Below, in pieces: positions 52,431-61,163 of a stretch of 64,000 nucleotides of DNA; position 1 is the stretch's first letter, and every line of letters begins with the position of its first letter. Below the pieces are notes generated by a model. It had not been told where the DNA came from. It ran no database searches and worked only from the letters and a program-made list of their open reading frames with translations. The DNA is taken from NCBI GenBank assembly GCA_033875315.1, contig JANRJG010000032.1:1-64000 (forward strand), given 5' to 3'. Source of the DNA: Candidatus Methylacidiphilales bacterium (GTDB lineage: Bacteria; Verrucomicrobiota; Verrucomicrobiia; Methylacidiphilales; CAZTYG01). A program made the position numbers and the translations under genes.

Positions 52431-53411
52431 TTAGACTTCCAACAAGCTCGAAATCTCAGTGGTATCTCCGAAGAGAGTGTAGTAACCGGGGCACTTTGCC
52501 AATAACGTCGCTTCAGCTTGGGCATATTTACCGAACTGCCGGACGAACATAATCAGATTCTGACCCCACGCCCAAGGCCGGTATTGGTAGTCATGATGGA
52601 CCACCATTTCTGGGGCGTGCAGCACACGAAAGCCCCGCTCCAGGGCCCGAAAGCAGAAATCGATATCCTCGCAGGCTGCGCTCCTGAAGCTCTCATCAAA
52701 GGAGACTGCCTGGGCTAGTTCACGGCTAATGGCCAAATTGCATGTAGGACCGTAAAGGAGAAACGGGGTCTCCTTGAAACGTCTGCCATTCAGCGTTCCG
52801 TTGATATCGTGATAGCGATCCATCCACGTTGCGTTCAGCGACAGGGTCAACCCCGAAAATGCATGCGCGTAGGGATTTCCTTGGAATGCTCTTCGTGTTG
52901 CCGCCACCCAGTTTTCTTGGGGAACACAGTCCATGTCGGTCATCAGGATTATGTCCGCACCCATTTTCAAGGCATGAGCGATTCCCGTGTTGCGGGCCGC
53001 CGCCGGCCCCCGGCCGTTTGAATGGTCGAGCTGATGAACTGAAGTCGGTAGCTTGGGCCAGCATTTCGAGCCATCATTGACCACGATCAAGCTGGCACTC
53101 TGCGTTACGAGCCTCTCCATGAGTCTTTCCAACTGGGCACAATTCGCCCGGCTTTGGCACCGCGTGGGCACCACCACAACTGCCTTTGCATCCTGCTTCA
53201 CACCATTCTTTTTTAGCATCGGCTTGAGTTGCAGCACGGGCACACAAGTCAGGGCTGCCGTTTCCTCCGGACGTTTGGCTTTGAAGAAACCATAGGCCGT
53301 GACTTCGATGATTTTGGTCAGCAGGAAGCGCTTTCGTTGGGGTTTTCCTCGAAGCCGCTCCCACCAGTAATCCAGCGTCGGGCCACTGGGCAGATGCACC
53401 AAAGAACTCAT
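52431..53411 (-). CDS. Family 2 glycosyltransferase-like protein
   Basis: The 326-residue protein has a GT-A nucleotide-binding start at about residue 78 (VVVVPTRCQSR), NDGSKCW (about 112), GRGPAAARNTGIAHAL (about 133-148), the metal motif MTDMDCVP (about 156-163) and ACEDIDFCFRALERGF (about 242-257). The first 75 residues are an unassigned basic region. It overlaps the downstream end of the first radical SAM gene by 4 bases, so the three genes are probably one transcript. The sugar and acceptor are unknown. Confidence 0.8.
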   Translation of the reverse strand: MSSLVHLPSGPTLDYWWERLRGKPQRKRFLLTKIIEVTAYGFFKAKRPEETAALTCVPVLQLKPMLKKNGVKQDAKAVVVVPTRCQSRANCAQLERLMERLVTQSASLIVVNDGSKCWPKLPTSVHQLDHSNGRGPAAARNTGIAHALKMGADIILMTDMDCVPQENWVAATRRAFQGNPYAHAFSGLTLSLNATWMDRYHDINGTLNGRRFKETPFLLYGPTCNLAISRELAQAVSFDESFRSAACEDIDFCFRALERGFRVLHAPEMVVHHDYQYRPWAWGQNLIMFVRQFGKYAQAEATLLAKCPGYYTLFGDTTEISSLLEV

Positions 53412-54358
53412 GCCGCGTCTCCAAGCCAGGCGCAGTTGGCACAGTAGGGATGATTTTTATGTGTTTCGCGAAAGTCCTGTGCCGCAGGGGAAGAGAGGAT
53501 GTGCCCGATTCGTCCCTGCCGGATGTGACCAAAGACTTGGGGATGAAACATATTGCAGGGGGTGACTTGGCCATCGTATTGGACGCAGGTTTCCCGTTCC
53601 AAGGCGGGACAGGAGCCGCGCCTTCCGTTTGTGCGTCGGGCCTGCCCGAGTTCCATCTCAATGCCCTGGATTTGATCCGGCATCAGGCAGCTAAGCCCTG
53701 AAGCCTGCATCAACTGAAACGCCTCCTGGAACTCCGTGCGCACGCCCTGCCATTCACCGATCAATCGGTTTTGTAGTCGGTAATCCGGCTGATCTGATCG
53801 CACCACGTTGTAGATGAGTCCGATTTTTTGATTCTGCGCAAATTGCGCCATCGCTTTGATCTGATGAAGGTTGTCTGCCTGAAGGGTAAAGACCAGAAAA
53901 GGTCGGGGGTTCATGTCTCGCAGCAGGTTGAAGTTCCGCTGCATCAAGTTCCAATTCGCCCCTTTGCGGATGCGCGCGAGTTCCTCAGGTTCCGGCGAGT
54001 CCATGGAAATGAAGAGCTGGATACGGTGCTCTTTGAGCAAAAGCACCCGATCTTCGTCACGGATGTTCAGATTCGTAAACAGATGGAGGGACGCCTCAGG
54101 CCAGCGGGATCGAATGATACGGCTAAACTGCGGGAACTGGGGGTGGAAGGTGCTTTCTCCTCTGCCATTGAGGCGCACGACTTCAGGTGGAACCTCAAAC
54201 GCATCAAGAACCTGGGCCAAGGTCTGTTCAGTCATCAAGTAGCCCGGCTGGTTGCGCTCCTTGACAAATCCGCACATTTGGCAGGACAGGTTGCAATTGT
54301 GGCTGAGCTCCAGGATGAGTTCCCGGGGATGGACCGGTGTTACTGCTTCTGATTGCAT
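53408..54358 (-). CDS. Radical SAM/SPASM protein 1
   Basis: The 316-residue protein has the radical SAM cluster CNLSCQMCGF (about 22-31) and a C-terminal SPASM-like set of cysteines (CVQYDGQVTPCNMF, about 259-272, and YCANCAW near 307). SPASM proteins bind extra iron-sulfur clusters and modify peptides or carbohydrates. The start overlaps the end of the second radical SAM gene by 19 bases, indicating coupled expression. No peptide substrate gene was found nearby. Confidence 0.85.
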   Translation of the reverse strand: MQSEAVTPVHPRELILELSHNCNLSCQMCGFVKERNQPGYLMTEQTLAQVLDAFEVPPEVVRLNGRGESTFHPQFPQFSRIIRSRWPEASLHLFTNLNIRDEDRVLLLKEHRIQLFISMDSPEPEELARIRKGANWNLMQRNFNLLRDMNPRPFLVFTLQADNLHQIKAMAQFAQNQKIGLIYNVVRSDQPDYRLQNRLIGEWQGVRTEFQEAFQLMQASGLSCLMPDQIQGIEMELGQARRTNGRRGSCPALERETCVQYDGQVTPCNMFHPQVFGHIRQGRIGHILSSPAAQDFRETHKNHPYCANCAWLGDAA

Positions 54359-55170
54359 TTGAGCACCTTACAGGGGTGGTTGCAGCGTCTCATGGCTTCT
54401 TGGACCGATTCCGTGTAGGAAGAATTCAGAATATCGTCAATCCGCTCGGTCTTCAGATTGCCCAGGGGCTTTTGGCACCCCATGATCCATGTCTGCTGAA
54501 AACAGGTGAACACATCCCCATTCGGCATGATGGAGAGGTTGCGACCGGCGGAGTAACAGATTTCGTGATCGGGTATCCGTTTCTGCTCCGAGGGCAGTGT
54601 GGTCCATTCACCATTGAACCCTTCTGTCATGTAATCCTGAACGCTGTGGTAAATGCCCCACTCGTCACAGAGTGCCCTGACTGCGGGAATATCCTCCCGG
54701 GTTTCTGCGGCAAGGACCGACTGGAGGCTGAGCTGGTCAGTCCGTAGAACCGAGCGGGCATGGTTCAAATTCCCCATCACCACCTCCATCGTGTCTCGAC
54801 CGCGGACGAATTTCCATTTCTCACGGTCGAGGGTATCAATGGAGACCACGATATGGAGATTCAAATGGGCGATGCGGTCCAGAAAATCAGGTGTGAGGAG
54901 CACCCCATTGGTAATTAGCACCGTTCGGACTGGATGCTTCTCAATGGAAAAGAGGATTTCGCTGATCCGTTCTCGGAAGAGCAACGGTTCGCCGCCAACA
55001 ATGCAGAACTCGCGCACGTTGGGCATCTGGTTGATCGCGTCGCTAATAAGTTCTGGTTCCAGAGGCTTGGGTGCCGGACGAATCGCCCAGTGGTGACACT
55101 TGGTGCAGCGCTCGTTGCAGCCAAACGAGATCAAGTAGTAGAGGTGTGTGGGCTTGAAGACGAATCTCAT
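54340..55170 (-). CDS. Radical SAM/SPASM protein 2
   Basis: The 276-residue protein starts MRFVFKPTHLYYLISFGCNERCTKCHHW with the CxxxCxxC cluster (about 18-25). VGGEPLLF (about 58) is the GGE motif. The C-terminal SPASM-like cysteines are in HEICYSAGRNLSIMPNGDVFTCFQ (about 205-228) and RCNHPCKVLKC. ATG 55170 is used; an upstream TTG is unlikely. It is the first gene of the three-gene cassette. Its role may be modification of a sugar or peptide precursor. Confidence 0.85.
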   Translation of the reverse strand: MRFVFKPTHLYYLISFGCNERCTKCHHWAIRPAPKPLEPELISDAINQMPNVREFCIVGGEPLLFRERISEILFSIEKHPVRTVLITNGVLLTPDFLDRIAHLNLHIVVSIDTLDREKWKFVRGRDTMEVVMGNLNHARSVLRTDQLSLQSVLAAETREDIPAVRALCDEWGIYHSVQDYMTEGFNGEWTTLPSEQKRIPDHEICYSAGRNLSIMPNGDVFTCFQQTWIMGCQKPLGNLKTERIDDILNSSYTESVQEAMRRCNHPCKVLKCNQKQ

Positions 55171-55262
55171 TACCTTCCTGCCTCTGTCCTTGGTTATATC
55201 AAGCAATTCACAGTCTAAACTTATCGTGGTGACCTTGCCCGCGACATCCCGGATCTAGAGAT

Positions 55263-58200
55263 TTAACGATCCTCATAGGTCAGGCCAAAAATCGTGTCGG
55301 TCAGCCAGCGTTTGAATGACTCGTTGTCTTGGAACTGCTTGAAGAGCTGAGCATCGTCTTTAAACATCGCTGTAATGACCCGCTTTAGGGCCTTATCGTG
55401 CTCAATGCGCGCATTCTGCCTGTCCGAGTTCTTCCTGGCGTTTTGATATTTGGCGTCGGCCAGCACCTTCGGCGGAATCACCTCAATGATGCGTTTCTCG
55501 ACGGCCTTCGGGTCGGCAAACAAACCGCCGAACTGGTCGTTGAACGCCTTGATGATGTTCGAGAGCTTGTCCAGCTCCGCCTCAGGTTTGTGGCCGCCGC
55601 CACTGGTGGGAATAGGCTCGATTTCTGCATCCTTATCCGCCAGTGAGATGGCCAGGGTCGCCTTCTTTTCCGCTCGATAGCTGTCCATGTCGATGGCTTC
55701 GAGAATGCCTTTTGATAAATCGATGTCTATTGGAGCAGGCAGCTTCGGAATCAGGAAGTTAAGGAAAATGGAGAGCTTCTCCCACTCCTGCACGCCATAC
55801 GGAAGAATCGTGGCGAGGAAATCGTAAGTGCGGACAAACGCCTTGGCCCTGCCTTTGAAACTAACCTGGCCATCTTCGTCGAGGTCGCCCACATACACCG
55901 CCACGCAGGCGTCGAGGATGGGATCGAGCTTCTCTCGTTCCGCGCCGCCGAGATACAGCTCGACCAACTCATTCACCTTCTCGGGCGAATAGACCTGAAA
56001 CGCATCCAGTTCGTTCTTCAGCGTGTGCAGTTTGTTCGCATCGGTCTCCTTGCTGAGAATCGTGGTGCGGTAGTAATCCGCGAAAGCCTTTTCAATAGTT
56101 TCGGTGTCATTCTGGAAATCGAGCACGAAGACATCGTGTTTCTTCGGGTGTGCGCGGTTCAAGCGCGAGAGCGTTTGCACGGCCTTGATACTGCTCAACA
56201 CCTTGTCCACATACATCGTGTGCAGGAGCGGCTCGTCGTAGCCGGTCTGGAACTTGTCGGCGCAGATAAGGAAACGGTATGGGTCTTCCTGAAAGCGGTC
56301 GGCAATTTCGCCGCTGGGAAAACCATTCAGCTTAGTCTCACTGACTTTCTCGCCCTTGAACTCAGGCTCCCCAGAGAAAGCCACGATGGCTTTGTAGGGA
56401 CTTTTGATTTCCGTGAGGTAATCGCGGAAGGCGAAGAAATACCGAATCGCCCGCTGGATGCTGCCGGTCACCACCATAGCCCGCGCCTGCCCGCCGATCT
56501 TGTTCTGACCGATGACCTGTTCGAGGAAGTGGTCCACCATGATCTCCGCCTTGTCGCGGATGGCCTTGCTGTGGCTCTCGACGTAAAGGCGCAGCTTTTT
56601 GCGGGCCTTTTTCACGTCGTATTCCGGGTCTCCCGGGATGGTTTTGGCGAGGCGATAGTAGCTCTCGACGGGCGTGTAATGCTTCAGCACGTCGAGGATG
56701 AAGCCTTCCTGAATGGCCTGCTTCATCGTGTAACCGTGGAAGGGGCGGTGCTTGATCTCGCCGCCTTCGGGATACGGGATGCCGAACATTTCCAGCGTCT
56801 TATTCTTCGGCGTAGCGGTGAAGGCAAAGTAACTGGCGTTGCGCAAAAGCTTCTTGGACTTGATGCGCTTCTCCAGCTCGGCGTTGATCCAATCTTCGTT
56901 GTCCGATTCGATATCGTCCGCAAGCGCCGCGCTAATCGCCGCAGCGGTCCGCCCGCCCTGACTGCTGTGTGCTTCGTCGATGATGATGGCGAACTTCCCG
57001 CCGCGATGCTCGCCGCCGATGGCATCGAGCACGAACGGGAAGGTCTGGACGGTGGAAATGATGAGCTTCTTGCCGTCCTTGAGAAATTTGGAAAGCTGCT
57101 GGGTCTTTGAAGTGCCCCCGCCATCCGTCACGGCACCGATGATGCTGCTGACTTGGGCGAAGCCCTTGATCGTCTCCCGAATCTGCTTGTCGAGGATACG
57201 GCGGTCCGTGACGACGATGACGGAATCGAACGCTTCCTTGCCGTCCTTGCGCGTGCTGATGAGCTGATGCGCCAGCCATGCAATGGAGTTGGACTTGCCA
57301 CTGCCGGCCGAGTGCTGGATGAGATACTTCTGGCCCGCGCCCTTGGCGCGCACGTCGGCGAGGAGTTTACGCACGACGTCGAGCTGATGGTAGCGCGGGA
57401 AAATTTGAACCTTCTTCTTTTTGCCGGTCTTGAGGTTCTCCTCCTCCACGATCTGCGCATAGTTCTCCAGAATCTCCGTTAGCCCTGCCGGCGTGAGGAT
57501 ACGTTTCCAGAGGTAATCCGTCTTCAGGCCATCCGGGTTTGGCTTATTGCCTGCGCCGTCGTTCCAGCCCTGGTCGAATGGCAGAAACCACGAATCCTTG
57601 GCTGAGCCTTTGGCGCCCTTGAGGTGGGTGCAGAACGCCACCCGTGCATCATCCACCGCGAAATGCACCACGCAGCGACCGAATTCGAAGAGTGTCTCGC
57701 GCGGGTCGCGGTCCCGCTTGTATTGCTCGATGGCGTCTTCGACCGTCTGCTTGGTCAGGCTGTTCTTCAACTCGAACGTCATCACCGGCAGGCCATTGAT
57801 GAACGCGCACAGGTCCAGCGCCCGTTTGGTTTCCTCGCGGCTGTAGGCCAGCTGGCGGGTGATGCTAAAACGGTTCTGAGCGTGGCGCTCCACCGCTTTC
57901 TGGTTCTCCGGCGAGGGCGTGCCGTAGAACAGTTCGAAGCTCAATGCATTGTGTTTGATGCCGTGGCGCAGCACATCAATTGTGCCTCGACGGGAAATCT
58001 CTCCTTGCAGGCGGGCGAGAAACTTCTGCCGGGCGATGTTCTTCTTGTCCTTGTAATCACCGATGCCGAGCTTGGCAAACTCATCAGGTTGGGTGGATTG
58101 AAGAAAGGTGAAAAGCTGCTCCACATCCACGGCGAACTCGCGGTCATAGGAGGTAGCCTTGCCGGCGAACCAACCGCTGCCGCCCTTGAGCGGCTTGGCT

Positions 58201-58301
58201 TCTGCCAACACTCCCGACGCTTCTGATGGCAAACCATCCGAGCCAGTCATGTGGCGCATGATCAGCGTTTCAAGGCCTTTTTCGGAGGTGTCAGTTCTCA
58301 T
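55263..58301 (-). CDS. hsdR: Type I restriction enzyme, R subunit
   Basis: The 1012-residue HsdR translocates and cleaves unmethylated DNA with HsdM and HsdS. The N-terminal nuclease has LPVMTFELKNS (about 170-180, the E-x-K of the PD-(D/E)XK site). The helicase has the Walker A HSAGSGKSN (about 333), the DEAD-box IIIDEAHSSQGG (about 441), FTATPKNKT, and QTLSRLNRAHP as motif VI. It is the last gene of the operon, three bases after the PLD gene. Confidence 0.95.
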   Translation of the reverse strand: MRTDTSEKGLETLIMRHMTGSDGLPSEASGVLAEAKPLKGGSGWFAGKATSYDREFAVDVEQLFTFLQSTQPDEFAKLGIGDYKDKKNIARQKFLARLQGEISRRGTIDVLRHGIKHNALSFELFYGTPSPENQKAVERHAQNRFSITRQLAYSREETKRALDLCAFINGLPVMTFELKNSLTKQTVEDAIEQYKRDRDPRETLFEFGRCVVHFAVDDARVAFCTHLKGAKGSAKDSWFLPFDQGWNDGAGNKPNPDGLKTDYLWKRILTPAGLTEILENYAQIVEEENLKTGKKKKVQIFPRYHQLDVVRKLLADVRAKGAGQKYLIQHSAGSGKSNSIAWLAHQLISTRKDGKEAFDSVIVVTDRRILDKQIRETIKGFAQVSSIIGAVTDGGGTSKTQQLSKFLKDGKKLIISTVQTFPFVLDAIGGEHRGGKFAIIIDEAHSSQGGRTAAAISAALADDIESDNEDWINAELEKRIKSKKLLRNASYFAFTATPKNKTLEMFGIPYPEGGEIKHRPFHGYTMKQAIQEGFILDVLKHYTPVESYYRLAKTIPGDPEYDVKKARKKLRLYVESHSKAIRDKAEIMVDHFLEQVIGQNKIGGQARAMVVTGSIQRAIRYFFAFRDYLTEIKSPYKAIVAFSGEPEFKGEKVSETKLNGFPSGEIADRFQEDPYRFLICADKFQTGYDEPLLHTMYVDKVLSSIKAVQTLSRLNRAHPKKHDVFVLDFQNDTETIEKAFADYYRTTILSKETDANKLHTLKNELDAFQVYSPEKVNELVELYLGGAEREKLDPILDACVAVYVGDLDEDGQVSFKGRAKAFVRTYDFLATILPYGVQEWEKLSIFLNFLIPKLPAPIDIDLSKGILEAIDMDSYRAEKKATLAISLADKDAEIEPIPTSGGGHKPEAELDKLSNIIKAFNDQFGGLFADPKAVEKRIIEVIPPKVLADAKYQNARKNSDRQNARIEHDKALKRVITAMFKDDAQLFKQFQDNESFKRWLTDTIFGLTYEDR

Positions 58302-58304
58302 GGC

Positions 58305-59240
58305 TTAATCGCTCCAAATTCGCAGCAACGCTTCCCGGAATGTATAGTCCCGAAGCAAACCTTCGGTCAGTAGTTTTTTCTTTGAGCCATGCCCTAGCTT
58401 CTTTACCAGTGTTTCAAGCATTCTGCCCTTTTGCGGCGGGGTCTCAAGGTAGATTGCTGTGGCTCTACCCCCTTCCCTGATTGCCGGCATAAGCTTCAAG
58501 ACCCGCGCTGGCGGCACAAAAAGAACTTTTCCTGATTCATGATGCACCGCTTGGATGATCAAGTCGCCAAAGCGGTAAACGCTCCTTGCATCGTCCATGA
58601 ACCACTGAAGTCTGCTACTTCGGGGATGCCGCATTTGTTTTTTAACCGCTCTGCGACCTTTCAAAATTGGCTGAAGCTCCTTGTTCGGAAGTGATATTCG
58701 TTCCAACTGGGCCAGAAAGCACCGGGAAACACTGCGGCGCAAGGATCGATGTGTCGGAGCTGCAACCTTTTTGCTGCTGAGAAAAGGCGGGCGGTAAAGA
58801 GCCTGGAGTTGCCGCAGGTAATCGCGTGACAATGGGTCACTGCAGCTCTGCTGGATAAACTGCTTTGCGGAAGACAACACTTCAGCATCCATAGTGCGGA
58901 TTACAGCTTCAAAAAGTTGCTGAGCCGAGTGCCTCGACACATTCGCCGAGCCGACATAGACAACCCGGCCCAAAACAAAGACTTTGGCATGCAAGTTGGC
59001 CACGCTGTAAACGCGCACACCCCGTTTGCTCATTGCTAACAGGTCTGCCGGGCAGGTCTGTCCCGATTTCACGGCTGATTCACTGGCGTTCACCACGAGA
59101 ATGCTGCCTTTCGGGAGTGGGAGCAGGCGGCTTGCGCCCTTGCCAAAATAGGCCACAGCCACAGCGCAGCGTTGCTGAGTGGAACGTGCAGCTTTTGTGA
59201 GTTGTGGCCACACATCCCCGGCTATGAAATTCGCACTCAT
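58305..59240 (-). CDS. Phospholipase D-like domain protein
   Basis: The 311-residue protein has a single PLD-like half near residues 83-103: LHAKVFVLGRVVYVGSANVSRHS keeps the His and Lys of the HxK motif and the GSAN segment. The Asp expected four residues after Lys is replaced by Gly. A second HKD copy was not seen, so activity may need a dimer or be lost. The C-terminal half is basic. It sits between DUF4268 and hsdR, with an ATGA overlap at its start. PLD proteins beside type I systems are known as nucleases, but this role is inferred. Confidence 0.75.
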   Translation of the reverse strand: MSANFIAGDVWPQLTKAARSTQQRCAVAVAYFGKGASRLLPLPKGSILVVNASESAVKSGQTCPADLLAMSKRGVRVYSVANLHAKVFVLGRVVYVGSANVSRHSAQQLFEAVIRTMDAEVLSSAKQFIQQSCSDPLSRDYLRQLQALYRPPFLSSKKVAAPTHRSLRRSVSRCFLAQLERISLPNKELQPILKGRRAVKKQMRHPRSSRLQWFMDDARSVYRFGDLIIQAVHHESGKVLFVPPARVLKLMPAIREGGRATAIYLETPPQKGRMLETLVKKLGHGSKKKLLTEGLLRDYTFREALLRIWSD

Positions 59241-60187
59241 CCTTTTAATTTCAGCTGGCTCAAGTATGGACGAAGAGATTTCTCCAGGCGGTCCATTGCC
59301 TTGATGATTTCATCTTGCAATGCTGGCCACTTTTCCTCCGCAGTTCGGTAGCCGCCGTCAGATAATCCGATGCGGATGCGGCAGGCGCGCTTGCCATCCA
59401 GTCGCTCCCAGCTCAGTTCGCCTCCGAAAGCGTCCTCGATCTCCGATTTGTGCGCAGCAAGTTGGTCAAAGATAAACTTATTCTCGTCCTCGGAATCTTT
59501 GCCACGATCAATGTATAGCTCCGCTCCGCGCCAATCCTGCGTCACCACGTAGTTGAGATTCAGACCGCGCAAGCCGGAACTCGCGCCGATCCAGGCATAC
59601 TCGCCGGGCGTGATATGTGCATGGAGCTTGTTCACCTTGCCGGAGCGTTCGATCAATGTGGACCACCATCGCTTGCGGATGCCGTAGCGTTCCGCGATTT
59701 CCTTTTTCGCCTGCCCGACGCTTTGAGTTTCCTCGGACGGGCCGACAATCAGCGTGAACAGGGGCGCTGGCGGCGAATCACCAATGCGCACGGCTTCCAC
59801 TTTGACCATGTAGAACGCGGCACTGCTGGATTCATTGAGCCAGGTGATGGCGGCCACGTGTTCCGGACGCGGGTCAGAAACAATCCAGATGGCCGCCTTG
59901 GCGCTCATGGCCGTGAGGTAGGTGATGAGCTTTCCGAGATGATCGTGATTACTCTTTTCGAGCTGGTTTTCGATGATGACCGTGCCGCCGCCTTCGTCCT
60001 CCGCCACAAGGTCAATACTGAATGAGCCGGCGGCCTGCTCACGGTCCACATTCACAAGGTTGAGATCGAGTGCGTCGTTGAGGACGCCGATGTTGTTCTC
60101 CAGCCATTGGGTGAAGTTATGCGCCTCATGCTTCCAGACTTCCCGCAAGTCCACACGTTCAAGCTTTCCAATAGGGGTCTTTGTCAT
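59237..60187 (-). CDS. DUF4268 protein with PD-(D/E)XK-like N-terminus
   Basis: The 316-residue protein has an N-terminal nuclease-like segment, FSIDLVAEDEGGGTVIIENQLEKSNHDHLGKLITYLT (about 55-91). The Asp and the Glu-x-Gln resemble a PD-(D/E)XK site with Gln for Lys. The C-terminal half matches DUF4268. Such proteins occur in restriction and defence loci; their substrate is unknown. It overlaps both neighbours by ATGA. Its start is coupled to the HsdS-tail fragment. Confidence 0.85.
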   Translation of the reverse strand: MTKTPIGKLERVDLREVWKHEAHNFTQWLENNIGVLNDALDLNLVNVDREQAAGSFSIDLVAEDEGGGTVIIENQLEKSNHDHLGKLITYLTAMSAKAAIWIVSDPRPEHVAAITWLNESSSAAFYMVKVEAVRIGDSPPAPLFTLIVGPSEETQSVGQAKKEIAERYGIRKRWWSTLIERSGKVNKLHAHITPGEYAWIGASSGLRGLNLNYVVTQDWRGAELYIDRGKDSEDENKFIFDQLAAHKSEIEDAFGGELSWERLDGKRACRIRIGLSDGGYRTAEEKWPALQDEIIKAMDRLEKSLRPYLSQLKLKG

Positions 60188-60381
60188 GCTTCGATCTCCT
60201 CGGGTTCGTCTAGCGGATCTTCACCAGCAGGTTCGGGGGTGGAGGGGGTGAGGTCGGGGAGTTTGGCTGCGGCGGGGCGGACGTCCAGCTTGCCCGTCAC
60301 CACGTCCGCCGTCAGCCGCGTTCGGTATTCCTGCATCAGCGCGATTTCTCGCTCCGTCCGGGTGACATCAGTCGTTCTCAT
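60184..60381 (-). pseudogene. Duplicated HsdS C-terminal tail, 65 residues
   Basis: The product [22 protein letters not shown] and onward repeats the last conserved region of HsdS, but with no target-recognition domain. It starts at ATG 60381, overlapping the GIY-YIG gene stop (ATGA), and its stop overlaps the DUF4268 start (ATGA). It is therefore a remnant of the original hsdS end that still sits in the coupled operon. The conserved part is 94 bases with one difference (60322) from the intact hsdS end. Beyond it the tails diverge. The peptide may be translated but probably has no independent function. Confidence 0.8.
60269..60362. repeat. 94-bp direct repeat flanking the GIY-YIG gene, copy 1
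   Basis: This segment equals 61239-61332 at 93 of 94 positions (T versus C at 60322/61292). The two copies are 970 bases apart and in the same orientation. They bracket the HTH-GIY-YIG gene. The copies lie in the C-terminal helix of HsdS and in the orphan tail. Confidence 0.9.
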
Positions 60382-61163
60382 TTCAGGCTCTCCCGTCGGC
60401 GATTCAAGATGCCATTCATGAAGGCGCGGATCGCAAATGCTTCCAACGGCCTTATCGATTGAAGGTCCGGCACTTCATAGGCACTCATTCGGCACACTAC
60501 TTGGCCTTGGCACACATTTGTCTTTGGCTGCAAACCATCCACGTAGTGCTTGCCCCGTAGCTTTGCCTGCTTCAGCCGCTGCTCAATCTCGGTAAAAAAA
60601 TCCAATTTTTGCGCCATCCCTACGTATGTAGCTATCCCGCGGGAATCATAGAATACGTAGATGCCATGCTTTCCCGTCAGGAGATCCTGCAACTTTTTGC
60701 GCTTCGCAGGGTCTGCGTGAATCCGCCAGGTTGCGCCTGCTGAAACGGGTTTAATGGAAAACATCTCTGTCAAAATCCGGACCTTCAGTCTGGACCGCTG
60801 ACGCAGAAGTTTGGCGATGTTGTTTTTGGTTGGGAAAGCTGCGCCGCTTTTCCAATTGCTGATGGTAGCCTGCTTGACGCCAGCCGCAGCCGCCAGCTTT
60901 GTTTGATTACTCGTGCCTTCGACGAATGATACAGCTCCTATCAGTTTGCCGACCTCCTTCTTCCTGCCTTGCTTGATGCCGAGATTCAGGAAGTAATGAA
61001 ACGCCCGAATGAAGTTGCTTTCCCTTGGTGTTCCGCCCTTCTTCCAGTTGCTGATGGTTGGCTGAGTAACGCCGAGCGCCTTCGCCTGACTTGTTTGCGT
61101 TTGGAGATTACCCACTTGAGCAAAGGCGTCCAAAAACCGCGTTCCAACGTTCTTGGTGCTCAT
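60378..61163 (-). CDS. Tandem-HTH GIY-YIG endonuclease
   Basis: The 261-residue protein has two helix-turn-helix units: residues 21-45 (TQTSQAKALGVTQPTISNWK) and 86-110 (NQTKLAAAAGVKQATISNWK). A GIY-YIG nuclease domain follows: GIY at 167-169, YVG at 180-182 with a standard ten-residue gap, Arg196 (EIEQRLKQA), Glu241 (EAFAIRAF) and Asn254 (GILNRR). All catalytic positions appear present. It overlaps hsdS by ATGA and lies between two copies of the hsdS tail. It could be a homing-type or restriction nuclease with sequence-specific binding through the HTH units; this is an inference. Confidence 0.85.
   Translation of the reverse strand: MSTKNVGTRFLDAFAQVGNLQTQTSQAKALGVTQPTISNWKKGGTPRESNFIRAFHYFLNLGIKQGRKKEVGKLIGAVSFVEGTSNQTKLAAAAGVKQATISNWKSGAAFPTKNNIAKLLRQRSRLKVRILTEMFSIKPVSAGATWRIHADPAKRKKLQDLLTGKHGIYVFYDSRGIATYVGMAQKLDFFTEIEQRLKQAKLRGKHYVDGLQPKTNVCQGQVVCRMSAYEVPDLQSIRPLEAFAIRAFMNGILNRRRESLK

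Noticed and set aside
52140-52505. A 121-codon open frame at the left edge of the accessory region
   Set aside because: No homology signal, no start context, and it runs into the antisense glycosyltransferase; treated as noncoding.
55171-55262. Possible peptide precursor gene for the radical SAM proteins
   Set aside because: The gap is short and contains no plausible small open frame with a start signal.
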